Position numbers and translations under genes: made by a program. The notes beneath the pieces were generated by a model that ran no database searches, was not told the DNA's origin, and was given only the letters and a program-made list of their open reading frames with translations. A stretch of 64,000 bases of DNA from Collimonas pratensis. GTDB lineage: Bacteria; Pseudomonadota; Gammaproteobacteria; Burkholderiales; Burkholderiaceae_D. Positions 1 through 7,985 of the stretch are shown piece after piece. Each line of letters opens with the position of its first letter. Position 1 is the stretch's first letter. Location of the stretch: positions 2,108,001-2,172,000 of the forward strand of contig NZ_CP013234.1 of NCBI RefSeq assembly GCF_001584185.1. Reading direction: 5' to 3'.

Positions 1-1859
1 GCGTCGACGGCGAAGGCCATTGGCAGTCGGTGACTTCTTATCTGCAGCGCGACATCGCTGCTCTTGGCGGCCAGCTGACGATCGGCGACAGCACCACGCC
101 CGGCAACTTCTTCGATGCTTTCCAGTTCCGCGGCGTGCAGCTGGCGTCTGACGACGGCATGCTGCCTGACAGCCAGCAGGGCTATGCGCCAACCATCCGC
201 GGCGTGGCGCAGACCAATGCGCGCGTGACGGTGCGGCAGAACGGCTTCGTGGTCTACAGCACCTATGTCGCGCCAGGCCCATTTGTACTGGACGATTTGT
301 ACCCGACCTCCACCAGCGGCGACCTGGAAGTGACGATCACCGAAGCCGATGGCCGGGAAACCAAGTTCCGGCAGGCTTTCTCCGCGGTGCCGACCTTGTT
401 GCGTGAAGGCGTCTGGCGCTATAGCGTGACCGGCGGCCAGTACCGCAACGGTTATTCCAGCAACATCACCACCGGCAGCGGCAACGCCAAGCCGAATTTC
501 GTGCAGGGCACGGTGGCGCGCGGCCTGGGCAATGAATACTCGGTGTACGGCGGCATGATCGCCTCCGATATCTATCAATCGGTACTGTTCGGGGCCGGCA
601 AGAACCTGCGCGATTTCGGCGCGATCTCTGCTGACCTGTCGCAAGCGCATACCAAGGGACCGTTCAACCAGAGCTACGATGGTCAGTCCTTGCGCTTCCT
701 GTACGCCAAATCGTTCGAGAATTACGGCACCAGCGTGCGCATGGCCGGTTACCGTTATTCCACCGGCGGCTTCCGTACTTTCCAGGAAGCGGCGCAGATG
801 CAGGACCTGCAGAACGGCCAGACACTCAACAACCGGCGCAACCAGGTGCGGCTGGAACTGGCGCAGCAGCTGGGCAGCAAGGGCGGCACCGCCTATGCTT
901 CGATCCAGCAGCAAAGCTACTGGGGCACCGATCAGAAAGACCGCCTGATGCAGGTCGGCTATTCGAATTTCTACAAACAGTTCAGCTACAGCATCTTCTA
1001 CAACTACAGCACCAACCTGAACGGGCCATCGAACCGCCAGCTGATGGCGACCTTGTCGATTCCGCTGGGCGATACCCGCTCCTATGCGCGTTACACCGTG
1101 GCCAAGGGCAATAACGGCGAACTGACACAGCAAGCCAGCGTTTACGGTTCGGCGCTGGAGGATGGCCGCCTGACGTACAACGTCACTGCTGCGCACTCGA
1201 ACCAGAGCGACAACAGCGGCAGCGCGTCCGCCAGCTACCTGTCGCAGTACGGCCGGGTCGACTTCGGCCGTGCGCAAGGGTCCGGCTACGGCCAGACCAC
1301 GCTCGGCATGGCGGGCGGCCTGGTGGTGCATGGCGGCGGCGTTACCCTGTCGCAGCCGCTGGGCGAAACCATGGCGCTGGTGGAAGCGCCGGATGCGGCC
1401 AACGTTGGTTTTGAGGTCTATCCGGGGGTACGTACCGACAGCCGCGGCAATGCCGTGCTGGCCAACCTCAGTCCATACCGCGTCAACCGCCTGGCGGTGC
1501 GTACTGAAGACCTGGGCGACAACGTCGAAGTCAAGAATGCGGCGCTGGACGTGGTGCCGACCCGTGGCGCGGTGGTGCTGGCCAGGTTCGAAACTTCGAT
1601 CGGCTTGCGCATCATGCTGAATTTGAGCGACAAGAACGGCAAACCGCTGCCGTTCGGCGCCAAGGTCGACAACGAGCAAGGGCAGGAACTGGGGATCGTC
1701 GGCAGCGAAGGCCAGACCTACATCACCGGCGCCAAGGAAAGCGGCGTATTGAACATCAAGTGGGGGCAGGGCGCGGCGGAGCAGTGCAGCGTCAAATACC
1801 ATGTGCCGGCGGAGAAGAACCCGGCGCCGATCCGCGAGTTGAATGGGCAATGCGAATGA
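1..1859 (+). CDS. Fimbrial outer membrane usher protein, 5' end cut by window
   Basis: The reading frame is open from the first base and ends at TGA 1857-1859, so the start lies upstream of the window. The protein is the C-terminal 600-odd residues of a FimD/PapC-family usher, the outer-membrane pore through which chaperone-subunit complexes are exported and assembled into pili. Usher signs are the segment reading GYAPTIRGVA followed by NARVTVRQNG (the plug region), a long stretch of alternating beta-strand sequence rich in Tyr, Ser, Gly and Asn, and a C-terminal domain with the usual PFGAKV segment followed by GIVGSEGQTYITG. A full usher is about 800-850 residues, so roughly a quarter is missing. 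It overlaps the downstream adhesin gene by 4 bases (ATGA), which indicates translational coupling. The chaperone and major pilin should lie upstream, outside the window. Confidence 0.93.
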   Translation, partial: VDGEGHWQSVTSYLQRDIAALGGQLTIGDSTTPGNFFDAFQFRGVQLASDDGMLPDSQQGYAPTIRGVAQTNARVTVRQNGFVVYSTYVAPGPFVLDDLYPTSTSGDLEVTITEADGRETKFRQAFSAVPTLLREGVWRYSVTGGQYRNGYSSNITTGSGNAKPNFVQGTVARGLGNEYSVYGGMIASDIYQSVLFGAGKNLRDFGAISADLSQAHTKGPFNQSYDGQSLRFLYAKSFENYGTSVRMAGYRYSTGGFRTFQEAAQMQDLQNGQTLNNRRNQVRLELAQQLGSKGGTAYASIQQQSYWGTDQKDRLMQVGYSNFYKQFSYSIFYNYSTNLNGPSNRQLMATLSIPLGDTRSYARYTVAKGNNGELTQQASVYGSALEDGRLTYNVTAAHSNQSDNSGSASASYLSQYGRVDFGRAQGSGYGQTTLGMAGGLVVHGGGVTLSQPLGETMALVEAPDAANVGFEVYPGVRTDSRGNAVLANLSPYRVNRLAVRTEDLGDNVEVKNAALDVVPTRGAVVLARFETSIGLRIMLNLSDKNGKPLPFGAKVDNEQGQELGIVGSEGQTYITGAKESGVLNIKWGQGAAEQCSVKYHVPAEKNPAPIRELNGQCE

Positions 1860-2872
1860 AGGCGAAACTGATGCACGCAAAGATCGCCCGCGCCGGGCGT
1901 TGCCTGGCGTGGATGGCGTTGTCGGCGGCGGCCTTGCTTGGCGCGACCGGCGCGCAGGCCGCGTGCGTGCGGCCGGCCGGCGCTACCGAAAAAATCATCC
2001 AGATGGATATGGGCACGGTGGTGATTCCGAACACCGCCGCCATCGGCGCCGTGTTTGCCACCAAGAGTTTCACCATCCCGATTGCCGGTGCATCGGAAAC
2101 GTCGTGGATCTGCAGCGGTGGCGGCTTTGTGACCGGCAGCATACTGCAAGGCTCGCCGGTACCTGGCATGCCGAATGTCTACACCACTGCCGTGACCGGC
2201 GTCGGCATCAGGCTGTCGCGTCAGATCACCGGCATCGGACAGACCTTTTATCCTCACGTCATTAACATCGCCAACGGCAACGCGGTATTTCTGAGCCCGT
2301 CGTTTTTCACGGTCGAACTGATCAAGACTGCGACCAAGACCGGCAACGGTCCGCTGGCTGCCGGCACCTATACCACCTACGTCGGCAATGGCGACAACAA
2401 GTCGGCCATCACTTCCATCCTGTCAGGCAACGGCATCACGATCATTACGCCGTCCTGTACGGTGGATGTCGGTTCGCAAAATGTGGTGGTGAATCTGGGT
2501 TCGGTTTCCCGCGGCAGTTTCAAAGGCCTCGGTTCGACTGCCGGCGACCGTCCGTTCAACATCAAGCTGAACTGCCAGCGCGGTGAGAATGCCCAGAACA
2601 CCATTTTGCTGAACATGCAGGCGACCGCGGATCTGTCGAGGAGCCCGGGGGTGACGCAAGTGACGCAGGGGACTGGTGTGGCAACCGGAGTCGGGATCCA
2701 GATCCTGGACCGCAACAGCCAGCCGGTGGTGTTCGGCACGGCAGCTACGGTCGGCCCGTCGGCTGACATCCAGTATGTGGTGCCGTACACGGCGCGCTAC
2801 TACCAGACCGCGCCCAATATCACTACCGGGCCGGCCAACGGCGCCGCAACTTTCACGATTGAATATCAATAG
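1856..2872 (+). CDS. Fimbrial adhesin/tip subunit, copy 1
   Basis: Secreted fimbrial subunit of about 338 residues, probably the two-domain tip adhesin of the pilus assembled by the preceding usher. The N-terminus is a signal peptide (basic start, hydrophobic AAALLGATG core, cleavage after AQA) and the mature protein begins ACVRPAG. Two regions with paired cysteines are visible: an N-terminal receptor-binding-like domain (first 170 or so mature residues) and a C-terminal pilin-like domain beginning near ITPSCTVD and ending in the beta-strand TFTIEYQ typical of donor-strand subunits. ATG 1856 overlaps the usher stop; ATG 1850 is equally possible. The next gene encodes a protein about 90% identical by eye. 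Which sugar or protein it binds cannot be read from the sequence. Confidence 0.85.
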   Translation: MKAKLMHAKIARAGRCLAWMALSAAALLGATGAQAACVRPAGATEKIIQMDMGTVVIPNTAAIGAVFATKSFTIPIAGASETSWICSGGGFVTGSILQGSPVPGMPNVYTTAVTGVGIRLSRQITGIGQTFYPHVINIANGNAVFLSPSFFTVELIKTATKTGNGPLAAGTYTTYVGNGDNKSAITSILSGNGITIITPSCTVDVGSQNVVVNLGSVSRGSFKGLGSTAGDRPFNIKLNCQRGENAQNTILLNMQATADLSRSPGVTQVTQGTGVATGVGIQILDRNSQPVVFGTAATVGPSADIQYVVPYTARYYQTAPNITTGPANGAATFTIEYQ

Positions 2873-2904
2873 CCGGCGGTCCGCCTGCTATGCTGGCTGG
2901 CGCA

Positions 2905-2920
2905 CCGGGCTGAAGCCCGG
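2905..2920. other. Short near-palindrome between the two adhesin genes
   Basis: CCGGGCT-GA-AGCCCGG forms a 7-bp GC-only stem in the 63-base gap between the twin adhesin genes, just ahead of the ribosome binding site of the second copy. It has no T-run, so it is not a standard terminator. It could reduce expression of copy 2 or stabilise the upstream mRNA; that is inference. Confidence 0.4.
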
Positions 2921-2935
2921 AAAATGAGGAATGGC

Positions 2936-3961
2936 ATGAAGAGAACGCAGGTCACGACAGACAAGATCAACGGCGCGCTGGCATGGCTGGCGGCGCTGGG
3001 CTTACTGGTCTTGTTGTCCCTATTCTTTATCGGCGACGCGCAGGCTGCTTGCGTACGGCCGGCTGGCGCCACCGAAAAGATCATCCAGATGGATATGGGC
3101 ACGGTGGTGATTCCGAACACTGCCGCCATCGGTGCGGTATTCGCCACCAAGAGCTTTCCGATTCCGATCGCGGGGGCTTCCGAAACCGCCTGGAACTGCA
3201 ACAACGGCGGCACGGCCACCGGCAGCATGCTGCAAGGAAGCCCGGTGGCGGGCATGCCGAATGTCTACACCACTGCCGTAACCGGGGTCGGCATCCGCCT
3301 GTCGCGCCAGATTACCGGCATCGGCCAGACGTTTTACCCGCACGTGCTGACCTGGTCTGTTTCCACCACGGTCGCTTTTTACAGTCCGTCCTTCTTCACG
3401 GTCGAACTGGTCAAGATCGCCACCAAGACCGGCAACGGTCCGCTGGCTGCCGGCACCTATACGACCTACGTCGGCAATGGCGACAATAAGTCTGCCATCA
3501 CTTCCATCCTGTCCGGCAACGGTATCACCATCATCACACCGTCATGCACGGTCGATACCGGCTCGCAGAACATAGTGGTGAATTTCGGCTCGATCTCCAG
3601 GGGCAGCTTCAAAGGCGTCGGTTCGACTGCCGGCGACCGCCCGTTCAACATCAAGCTGAACTGCCAGCGCGGCGAGAATGCCCAGAACACCATCTTGCTG
3701 AACATGCAGGCGACGGCGGACCTGTCGAAGAGCCCAGGGGTGACGCAAGTGACGCAGGGGGCGGGCGTGGCGACCGGGGTTGGTATCCAGATCCTGGACA
3801 AGAACAGCCAGCCGGTGGTGTTCGGCACGGCAGCTACGGTCGGTCCGTCGGCCGACATCCAGTATGTGGTGCCGTACACGGCGCGCTACTACCAGACCGC
3901 GCCCAATATCACCACCGGGCCAGCCAACGGTACCGCAACTTTCACGATTGAATATCAATAG
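2936..3961 (+). CDS. Fimbrial adhesin/tip subunit, copy 2
   Basis: Tandem paralogue of the preceding gene (341 residues from this start). ATG 2936 was chosen because TGAGGA lies 6-10 bases upstream; ATG 2924 is an alternative. The signal peptide differs from copy 1 but ends similarly (GDAQA, then ACVRPAG). The C-terminal pilin-like domain is almost identical to copy 1 (near ITPSCTVD to TFTIEYQ). The differences cluster in two short segments of the N-terminal domain: WNCNNGGTATGSM against WICSGGGFVTGSI, and VLTWSVSTTVAFYS against VINIANGNAVFLS. This suggests a recent duplication with change confined to exposed loops. It is the last gene of the fimbrial operon; the next gene is convergent. Confidence 0.85.
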   Translation: MKRTQVTTDKINGALAWLAALGLLVLLSLFFIGDAQAACVRPAGATEKIIQMDMGTVVIPNTAAIGAVFATKSFPIPIAGASETAWNCNNGGTATGSMLQGSPVAGMPNVYTTAVTGVGIRLSRQITGIGQTFYPHVLTWSVSTTVAFYSPSFFTVELVKIATKTGNGPLAAGTYTTYVGNGDNKSAITSILSGNGITIITPSCTVDTGSQNIVVNFGSISRGSFKGVGSTAGDRPFNIKLNCQRGENAQNTILLNMQATADLSKSPGVTQVTQGAGVATGVGIQILDKNSQPVVFGTAATVGPSADIQYVVPYTARYYQTAPNITTGPANGTATFTIEYQ

Positions 3962-3988
3962 CGGAAAAAGCCCCCGGCTGGCCAGTTG

Positions 3989-4924
3989 TCAGGGCTTGGC
4001 CAGGGCGGCGCGCTGTTGCAGCAGGCTGAGCCAGCGCTCGCCGCATTCGGCGTCGCTGATGCACAGCGCATAGTCGGTGACAGTGCGGGCGGCGCGTTCC
4101 AGCAGCTGGATATCGGCTTCATGCTGGCGCGCCACGTGCGGATCTTCCAGGAACAGCACGCGCCGGCATTGCTGGCGGTCGAGGATCAGTTCGGCGATCT
4201 GAGCGTCGCCGCCGAGTGGACCGCTGAGGAAAGGCTTGACCCAGTTGCGGCCGGCTTCTTCCCCTTTGATTTTCTGCGCCAGCTGGTTGAGCAGGCTGCC
4301 TGTGGTGCCGGTGGCGCAGCGGAAGGCGAACTGGTCGAGCAGGGCGAAATGGCGTTCCGCGATAGCCAGCATGCGCTCTTTCATGGCGTCGTGGGCGATC
4401 AGGGCGATGCCTTCCTGCGCCAGGTTGAAAGTCGGGTCGAGCAGCGGATTCGGCGCCGCGCCGGCCGCCACCGCTTCCAGTTCCAGCCACTCAAGCGCAC
4501 CGGCCAGGGTCGACAGGAAAGGCTTGCCATGGATCACGCATTGCCGTTTCAAGGCCACCGCTTCCGGAAAAGTCGAAGACGGATCGACCGGATCCATCAG
4601 GTAGATCACGGCGTCCAGGGTGCGCGCCGGATCGGCGTCCACCACCCGCGACACCAGTTTCATCAGGCCGCCATGGCGGCCGTAGGGGAAGCGTTCTATG
4701 TGTGGGTAGCCTGGCAACAGGCCCAGTTGCTGCATGGCGTCCAGGGTGCGTCCGACCACCACCAGCCGCGGCTGCAATTGCTGCTCGATGATCTGGCGGC
4801 TGCCGTTCAGCAACTGCGCCAGCGCCGATTCCTGGCCGTGCTGATGGCTGCGGCTGGTGGCAAGGCCGATCCGGAACGGCGCGGCGGAATCCGAGGGGGC
4901 AGGGCGGGAGGAATTGGCAGGCAT
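3989..4924 (-). CDS. mgsA: Methylglyoxal synthase, two-domain form
   Basis: Cytoplasmic enzyme converting dihydroxyacetone phosphate to methylglyoxal and phosphate, a bypass used under phosphate limitation or sugar-phosphate stress. The C-terminal half carries the family signatures: ALIAHDAMKE, CATGTTGSLL, SGPLGGDAQIAELI with the catalytic Asp of the GGD motif, and the ligand-binding His in FLEDPHVARQHEADIQ. The N-terminal half looks like a second, diverged domain of the same fold (GLLPGYPHIERFPYGRHGG and DPVDPSSTFPEAVALKR). This makes the protein about twice the length of the E. coli enzyme (152 residues). The start is uncertain: ATG 4924 is used, ATG 4978 adds 18 residues, and neither has a clear ribosome binding site. 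It is divergent from greB. Confidence 0.8.
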   Translation of the reverse strand: MPANSSRPAPSDSAAPFRIGLATSRSHQHGQESALAQLLNGSRQIIEQQLQPRLVVVGRTLDAMQQLGLLPGYPHIERFPYGRHGGLMKLVSRVVDADPARTLDAVIYLMDPVDPSSTFPEAVALKRQCVIHGKPFLSTLAGALEWLELEAVAAGAAPNPLLDPTFNLAQEGIALIAHDAMKERMLAIAERHFALLDQFAFRCATGTTGSLLNQLAQKIKGEEAGRNWVKPFLSGPLGGDAQIAELILDRQQCRRVLFLEDPHVARQHEADIQLLERAARTVTDYALCISDAECGERWLSLLQQRAALAKP

Positions 4925-5044
4925 AGGGCGGGATAATGAGTCAGCACGGGCAACATTGCACCAGCCTGACTTTACCATACCGCCATGGCGGTTATGGGCG
5001 GCTGTTGGGCAAAAATCGTCAGCAGGCGTGCAATTGGAACTACA

Positions 5045-5608
5045 ATGTCTGCTATGAACAAGGCATTTGTAAAAGAATCAGAAGGCGACGACGACGATCT
5101 GGAATTCGGATTGCCGCCGATCCCGCCTGGCACAAAAAACTACATGACGCCGGCCGGCTATCAGCGCATGAAAGACGAGCTGCTGCACCTGATCGACGTT
5201 GACCGGCCGGAAGTCGTGAAAATTGTTTCCTGGGCGGCATCCAATGGCGACCGTTCGGAAAACGGCGATTACATCTATGGCAAGCGGCGCCTGCGCGAGA
5301 TCGACCGCCGCATCCGCTTTCTCACCAAGCGGCTCGACCTGGCTGAGGTGGTGGACCCCAGCGTCCATCATGGCCGCGACCAGGTGTTCTTTGGCGCCAC
5401 GGTGAGCTATCAGAATTTGGCCGGCGAGGAACACACGGTGACCATCGTCGGCATCGACGAGCTGGATCCCCTGCACGGAAAAATCAGCTGGATTTCACCG
5501 GTCGCGCGCGCCCTGACCAAGGCGCATGAGGGAGAAACCGTGACCTTCATGACGCCGGCCGGGCTGGATGAACTGGAAATACTGACAGTTAGCTACCCAG
5601 AACCGTAG
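5045..5608 (+). CDS. greB: Transcription elongation factor GreB
   Basis: 187-residue cytoplasmic factor that inserts into the RNA polymerase secondary channel and stimulates transcript cleavage to rescue backtracked complexes. The N-terminal coiled coil starts at the conserved NYMTPAGYQRMKDELLHL and includes SNGDRSENGDYIYGKRRLREID, with the acidic Asp/Glu residues that coordinate the second Mg ion at the coiled-coil tip. The C-terminal FKBP-like globular domain ends with GKISWISPVARAL and EGETVTFMTPAG. An acidic N-terminal extension (EGDDDDLEFG) precedes the coiled coil, as is common in betaproteobacterial GreB. The GKRRLREIDRRIRFL segment favours GreB over GreA. ATG 5045 has a weak GGAA upstream; ATG 5054 is possible. 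Confidence 0.93.
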   Translation: MSAMNKAFVKESEGDDDDLEFGLPPIPPGTKNYMTPAGYQRMKDELLHLIDVDRPEVVKIVSWAASNGDRSENGDYIYGKRRLREIDRRIRFLTKRLDLAEVVDPSVHHGRDQVFFGATVSYQNLAGEEHTVTIVGIDELDPLHGKISWISPVARALTKAHEGETVTFMTPAGLDELEILTVSYPEP

Positions 5609-5641
5609 ATCTATTCAAGCCCTGCCAATAGTATGTGCGGT

Positions 5642-5766
5642 GTCGTCCCGCGAACGCAGGGATCCATTTTTATGCGTAAATAATATGGATTCCCGCGTTC
5701 GCGGGAATGACGGGGTCGCCTAGACGTGGCCGACGAGGTGGGGTCGCCTAGGCCGGGGCGCTAGAC
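5642..5766. repeat. Family 1 composite repeat: dRS3-like palindrome plus 14-bp array
   Basis: The left arm begins GTCCCGCGAACGCAGGGAT and the right arm is ATTCCCGCGTTCGCGGGAAT at 5689-5708. The right arm fits the neisserial dRS3 consensus ATTCCC-N8-GGGAAT. The two arms are about 25 bases apart and related as inverted copies. They are followed by about four degenerate 14-bp units of the form GGGGTCGCCTAGAC (5712-5725, 5726-5739, 5740-5753, 5754-5766). The element fills the gap between the convergent greB and glutathione transferase genes and may also act as a terminator. Related copies lie at 7821-7985 and 22804-22892. Confidence 0.85.
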
Positions 5767-5780
5767 GGCAATAACTGTCC

Positions 5781-6473
5781 CTACCGTCTTTGATATTGCT
5801 GGCTACCGAACAGGATATCGCGCGCCTTATCGTCGGTCAGCGCCTTGCGCTGCGACGCCAGGACTTCGACGCCGCGCTTCACCGCCGGCCGTTCGCTGAT
5901 GGTGTTGAACCAGGCTTGCAGGTGTGGATAGTCGCTCAGCTCGATACCCTGGTTTTTCCATGAGCGTATCCACGGGAAGGTGGCGATGTCGGCGATGGTG
6001 TATTCATTGCCGGCCAAATATGGATGCTGTGACAACTGCTTGTCGATCACGCCGTACAGGCGCTTGGTTTCGTTGCTGTAGCGGTTGATGGCGTACTCGA
6101 TCTTCTCCGGCGCATAGATGCGGAAGTGGTGGGTCTGGCCCAGCATCGGTCCGACCCCGCCCATCTGGAACATCAGCCATTGCAGGGTATTGAATTTCTC
6201 ACGATCGGTGTTGCCGAGGAACTTGCCGCTCTTGCCGGCCAGGTAGACCAGGATCGCGCCCGATTCAAACAAGGAAATCGGCTTGCCGTCAGGACCGTCG
6301 GCATCGACGATGGCGGGAATCTTGTTGTTGGGCGAGATTGACAAGAAATCCGGCTTGAACTGGTCGCCGGCGCCGATATCGACGGCGTGGGCGCGATACG
6401 CCAAGCCGAGTTCTTCCAGCATGATGTGAATCTTGTGCCCGTTTGGCGTGGCCCAGCTATAGACGTCGATCAT
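5781..6473 (-). CDS. Glutathione S-transferase family protein, YfcG-like
   Basis: 230-residue cytosolic protein of the glutathione transferase superfamily, in the Ure2p/YfcG branch that acts mostly as a glutathione-dependent disulfide reductase. The thioredoxin-like N-terminal domain shows SWATPNGHKIHIMLEELGL, the cis-Pro motif NNKIPAIVD and the glutathione gamma-glutamyl site LFESGAILVYLA. The all-helical C-terminal domain has YTIADIATFPWIRSW, containing the N-capping box. Asn in TPNGHK stands where other classes have catalytic Ser or Cys, as in YfcG. AAGGAAATC upstream of ATG 6473 is a good ribosome binding site. It lies downstream of the aminotransferase gene on the same strand, 62 bases away. 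Confidence 0.9.
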   Translation of the reverse strand: MIDVYSWATPNGHKIHIMLEELGLAYRAHAVDIGAGDQFKPDFLSISPNNKIPAIVDADGPDGKPISLFESGAILVYLAGKSGKFLGNTDREKFNTLQWLMFQMGGVGPMLGQTHHFRIYAPEKIEYAINRYSNETKRLYGVIDKQLSQHPYLAGNEYTIADIATFPWIRSWKNQGIELSDYPHLQAWFNTISERPAVKRGVEVLASQRKALTDDKARDILFGSQQYQRR

Positions 6474-6535
6474 GATGATTTCCTTTTGTTGTCAGTGAGG
6501 ATTTGTAGTGGCGGCAGATTTTGCTCAGTTCTTGT

Positions 6536-7762
6536 TCAGATCTTGGCCAGCCGCTCCAGCGCCAGCTGCAGGGTCTGGTCCTGCTTGGCGAAGCAGAAGC
6601 GGACGATGCCCGATTCGCGCGGCGACTGGTAGAAGGCCGAAACAGGGATGGCGGCAACGCCGATTTCCGCGGTCAGCCAGATGGCGAAGTCGGCTTCGCT
6701 GAGCGACGAAATGGCGGAATAATCGACGCAGAGGAAATAGGTGCCATCCGCCGGCAGCAGCTTGAAGCGGGTGTTTTTCAGGCCGGCGCGGAACAGGTCG
6801 CGCTTGCGTTGATAGAACGCCGGCAGCTCCAGGTAGGGCGCCGGATTCTGCATGTACTGGGCGATGCCATGCTGGACCGGGGTGTTGACGGTGAAGATAT
6901 TGTATTGGTGGACCTTGCGGAATTCCGCCGACAGCGCCGCCGGCGCCGCCACATAGCCGATTTTCCAGCCGGTGACGTGGTAGGTCTTGCCGAAGCTGGA
7001 GACCACGAAGGCGCGCTCGGCCAGTTCCGGATGGCGGCAGACCGACTCATGGCGGGCGCCGTCGAACACCATGTGTTCATACACTTCGTCCGACAGGATC
7101 AGGATGTCGGTGCCGCGCACGATGTCTTTCAGCGCTTCGATGTCAGCCAGGCTCAGCACGCTGCCGGTTGGGTTGTGCGGCGAATTGATCATGATCATGC
7201 GTGTGCGCCCGGTCACGGCAGCGGCGATCTGCTGCCACGGGATGCTGTAGCCATCCGCGCCCACCACCATCTGTACCAGCACCGGCTTGCCGCCGGCCAG
7301 TTCGATGGCCGGCACGTAGCTGTCGTAGGCCGGTTCGATCACGATCACTTCGTCGCCGGGATGGACCGCGCACATGATGGCGGTCAGCAAGCCCTGGGTG
7401 GCGCCGGCGGTGACCGTAATGTCGCTGGCGGCATCGTAGCGGTAACCGTAGATGGTTTCTATTTTGCTGGCGATGGCCTGGCGCAAGGCCGGCACGCCGG
7501 CCATCGGCGGATACTGGTTAAAGCCGTCTTGCATGGCGCTGCTGACGGCATCCACCAAAGCCGGATCGCAATTGAAGTCGGGGAAGCCTTGGCCGAGGTT
7601 GACCGCCTTTTTTTCGCTGGCCAGGGTCGACATCACCGTGAAAATGGTGGTGCCGACGCGTGGCAGTTTGGAGGTGAGCTGGCGGCTTGCTGCCTTGTTG
7701 TTGCTATCGATCGAATCGCGTTTCATCTGCTGGCTGTTTGTGCTTATGTCTGGATCCGGCAT
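6536..7762 (-). CDS. PLP-dependent methionine-type aminotransferase (class I/II)
   Basis: 408-residue fold-type I aminotransferase resembling E. coli YbdL, which prefers methionine and aromatic amino acids as donors. The motifs are in order: substrate-binding NLGQGFPDFN near residue 55, YPPMAGVPALRQAIA, the PLP-anchoring SPHNPTG near 194, SDEVYEH near 224, and SSFGKTYHVTGWKIGY with the Schiff-base lysine at about residue 259. The C-terminal region RESGIVRFCFAK contains the arginine that binds the substrate carboxylate. The first 35 residues before SKLPRVGTTIF are unconserved, so the true start may be ATG 7726 rather than 7762; no strong ribosome binding site settles this. The physiological substrate is inferred from family only. 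Confidence 0.88.
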   Translation of the reverse strand: MPDPDISTNSQQMKRDSIDSNNKAASRQLTSKLPRVGTTIFTVMSTLASEKKAVNLGQGFPDFNCDPALVDAVSSAMQDGFNQYPPMAGVPALRQAIASKIETIYGYRYDAASDITVTAGATQGLLTAIMCAVHPGDEVIVIEPAYDSYVPAIELAGGKPVLVQMVVGADGYSIPWQQIAAAVTGRTRMIMINSPHNPTGSVLSLADIEALKDIVRGTDILILSDEVYEHMVFDGARHESVCRHPELAERAFVVSSFGKTYHVTGWKIGYVAAPAALSAEFRKVHQYNIFTVNTPVQHGIAQYMQNPAPYLELPAFYQRKRDLFRAGLKNTRFKLLPADGTYFLCVDYSAISSLSEADFAIWLTAEIGVAAIPVSAFYQSPRESGIVRFCFAKQDQTLQLALERLAKI

Positions 7763-7820
7763 TTTAGCGTTTTGTCGCCGACTGCACAGGGAGATGCTTG
7801 ATTACAGCTAACCCGAGCAA

Positions 7821-7985
7821 GCGTCATCCCCGCGCAGGCGGGGATCCATGTTGCTGATTGCGACACTAAAATGGATTCCTGCGTGCGCGGGAATGACCGG
7901 GACGCGTAGTCGGGGTCGCCTAGACGAGGTCGCCGAAACGGGTCGCCTAGACCGGGTGCGAAGCCGGGATCACCCAGGCCTGGGG
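7821..7985. repeat. Family 1 composite repeat, second copy with longer 14-bp array
   Basis: An inverted pair (GTCATCCCCGCGCAGGCGGG at 7823-7842 and ATTCCTGCGTGCGCGGGAAT near 7875-7894) is followed by about six degenerate 13-15 bp units. These include GGGGTCGCCTAGAC at 7912-7925, GAGGTCGCCGAAAC at 7926-7939 and GGGTCGCCTAGAC at 7940-7952. The array runs into the 3' end of the PIN-domain gene and provides its TAG stop (reverse strand, 7947-7949). Architecture and orientation match the copy at 5642-5766. Confidence 0.82.

Noticed and set aside
5642..7985. CRISPR array
   Set aside because: The 14-bp units are contiguous and degenerate without unique spacers, and no cas gene is nearby.
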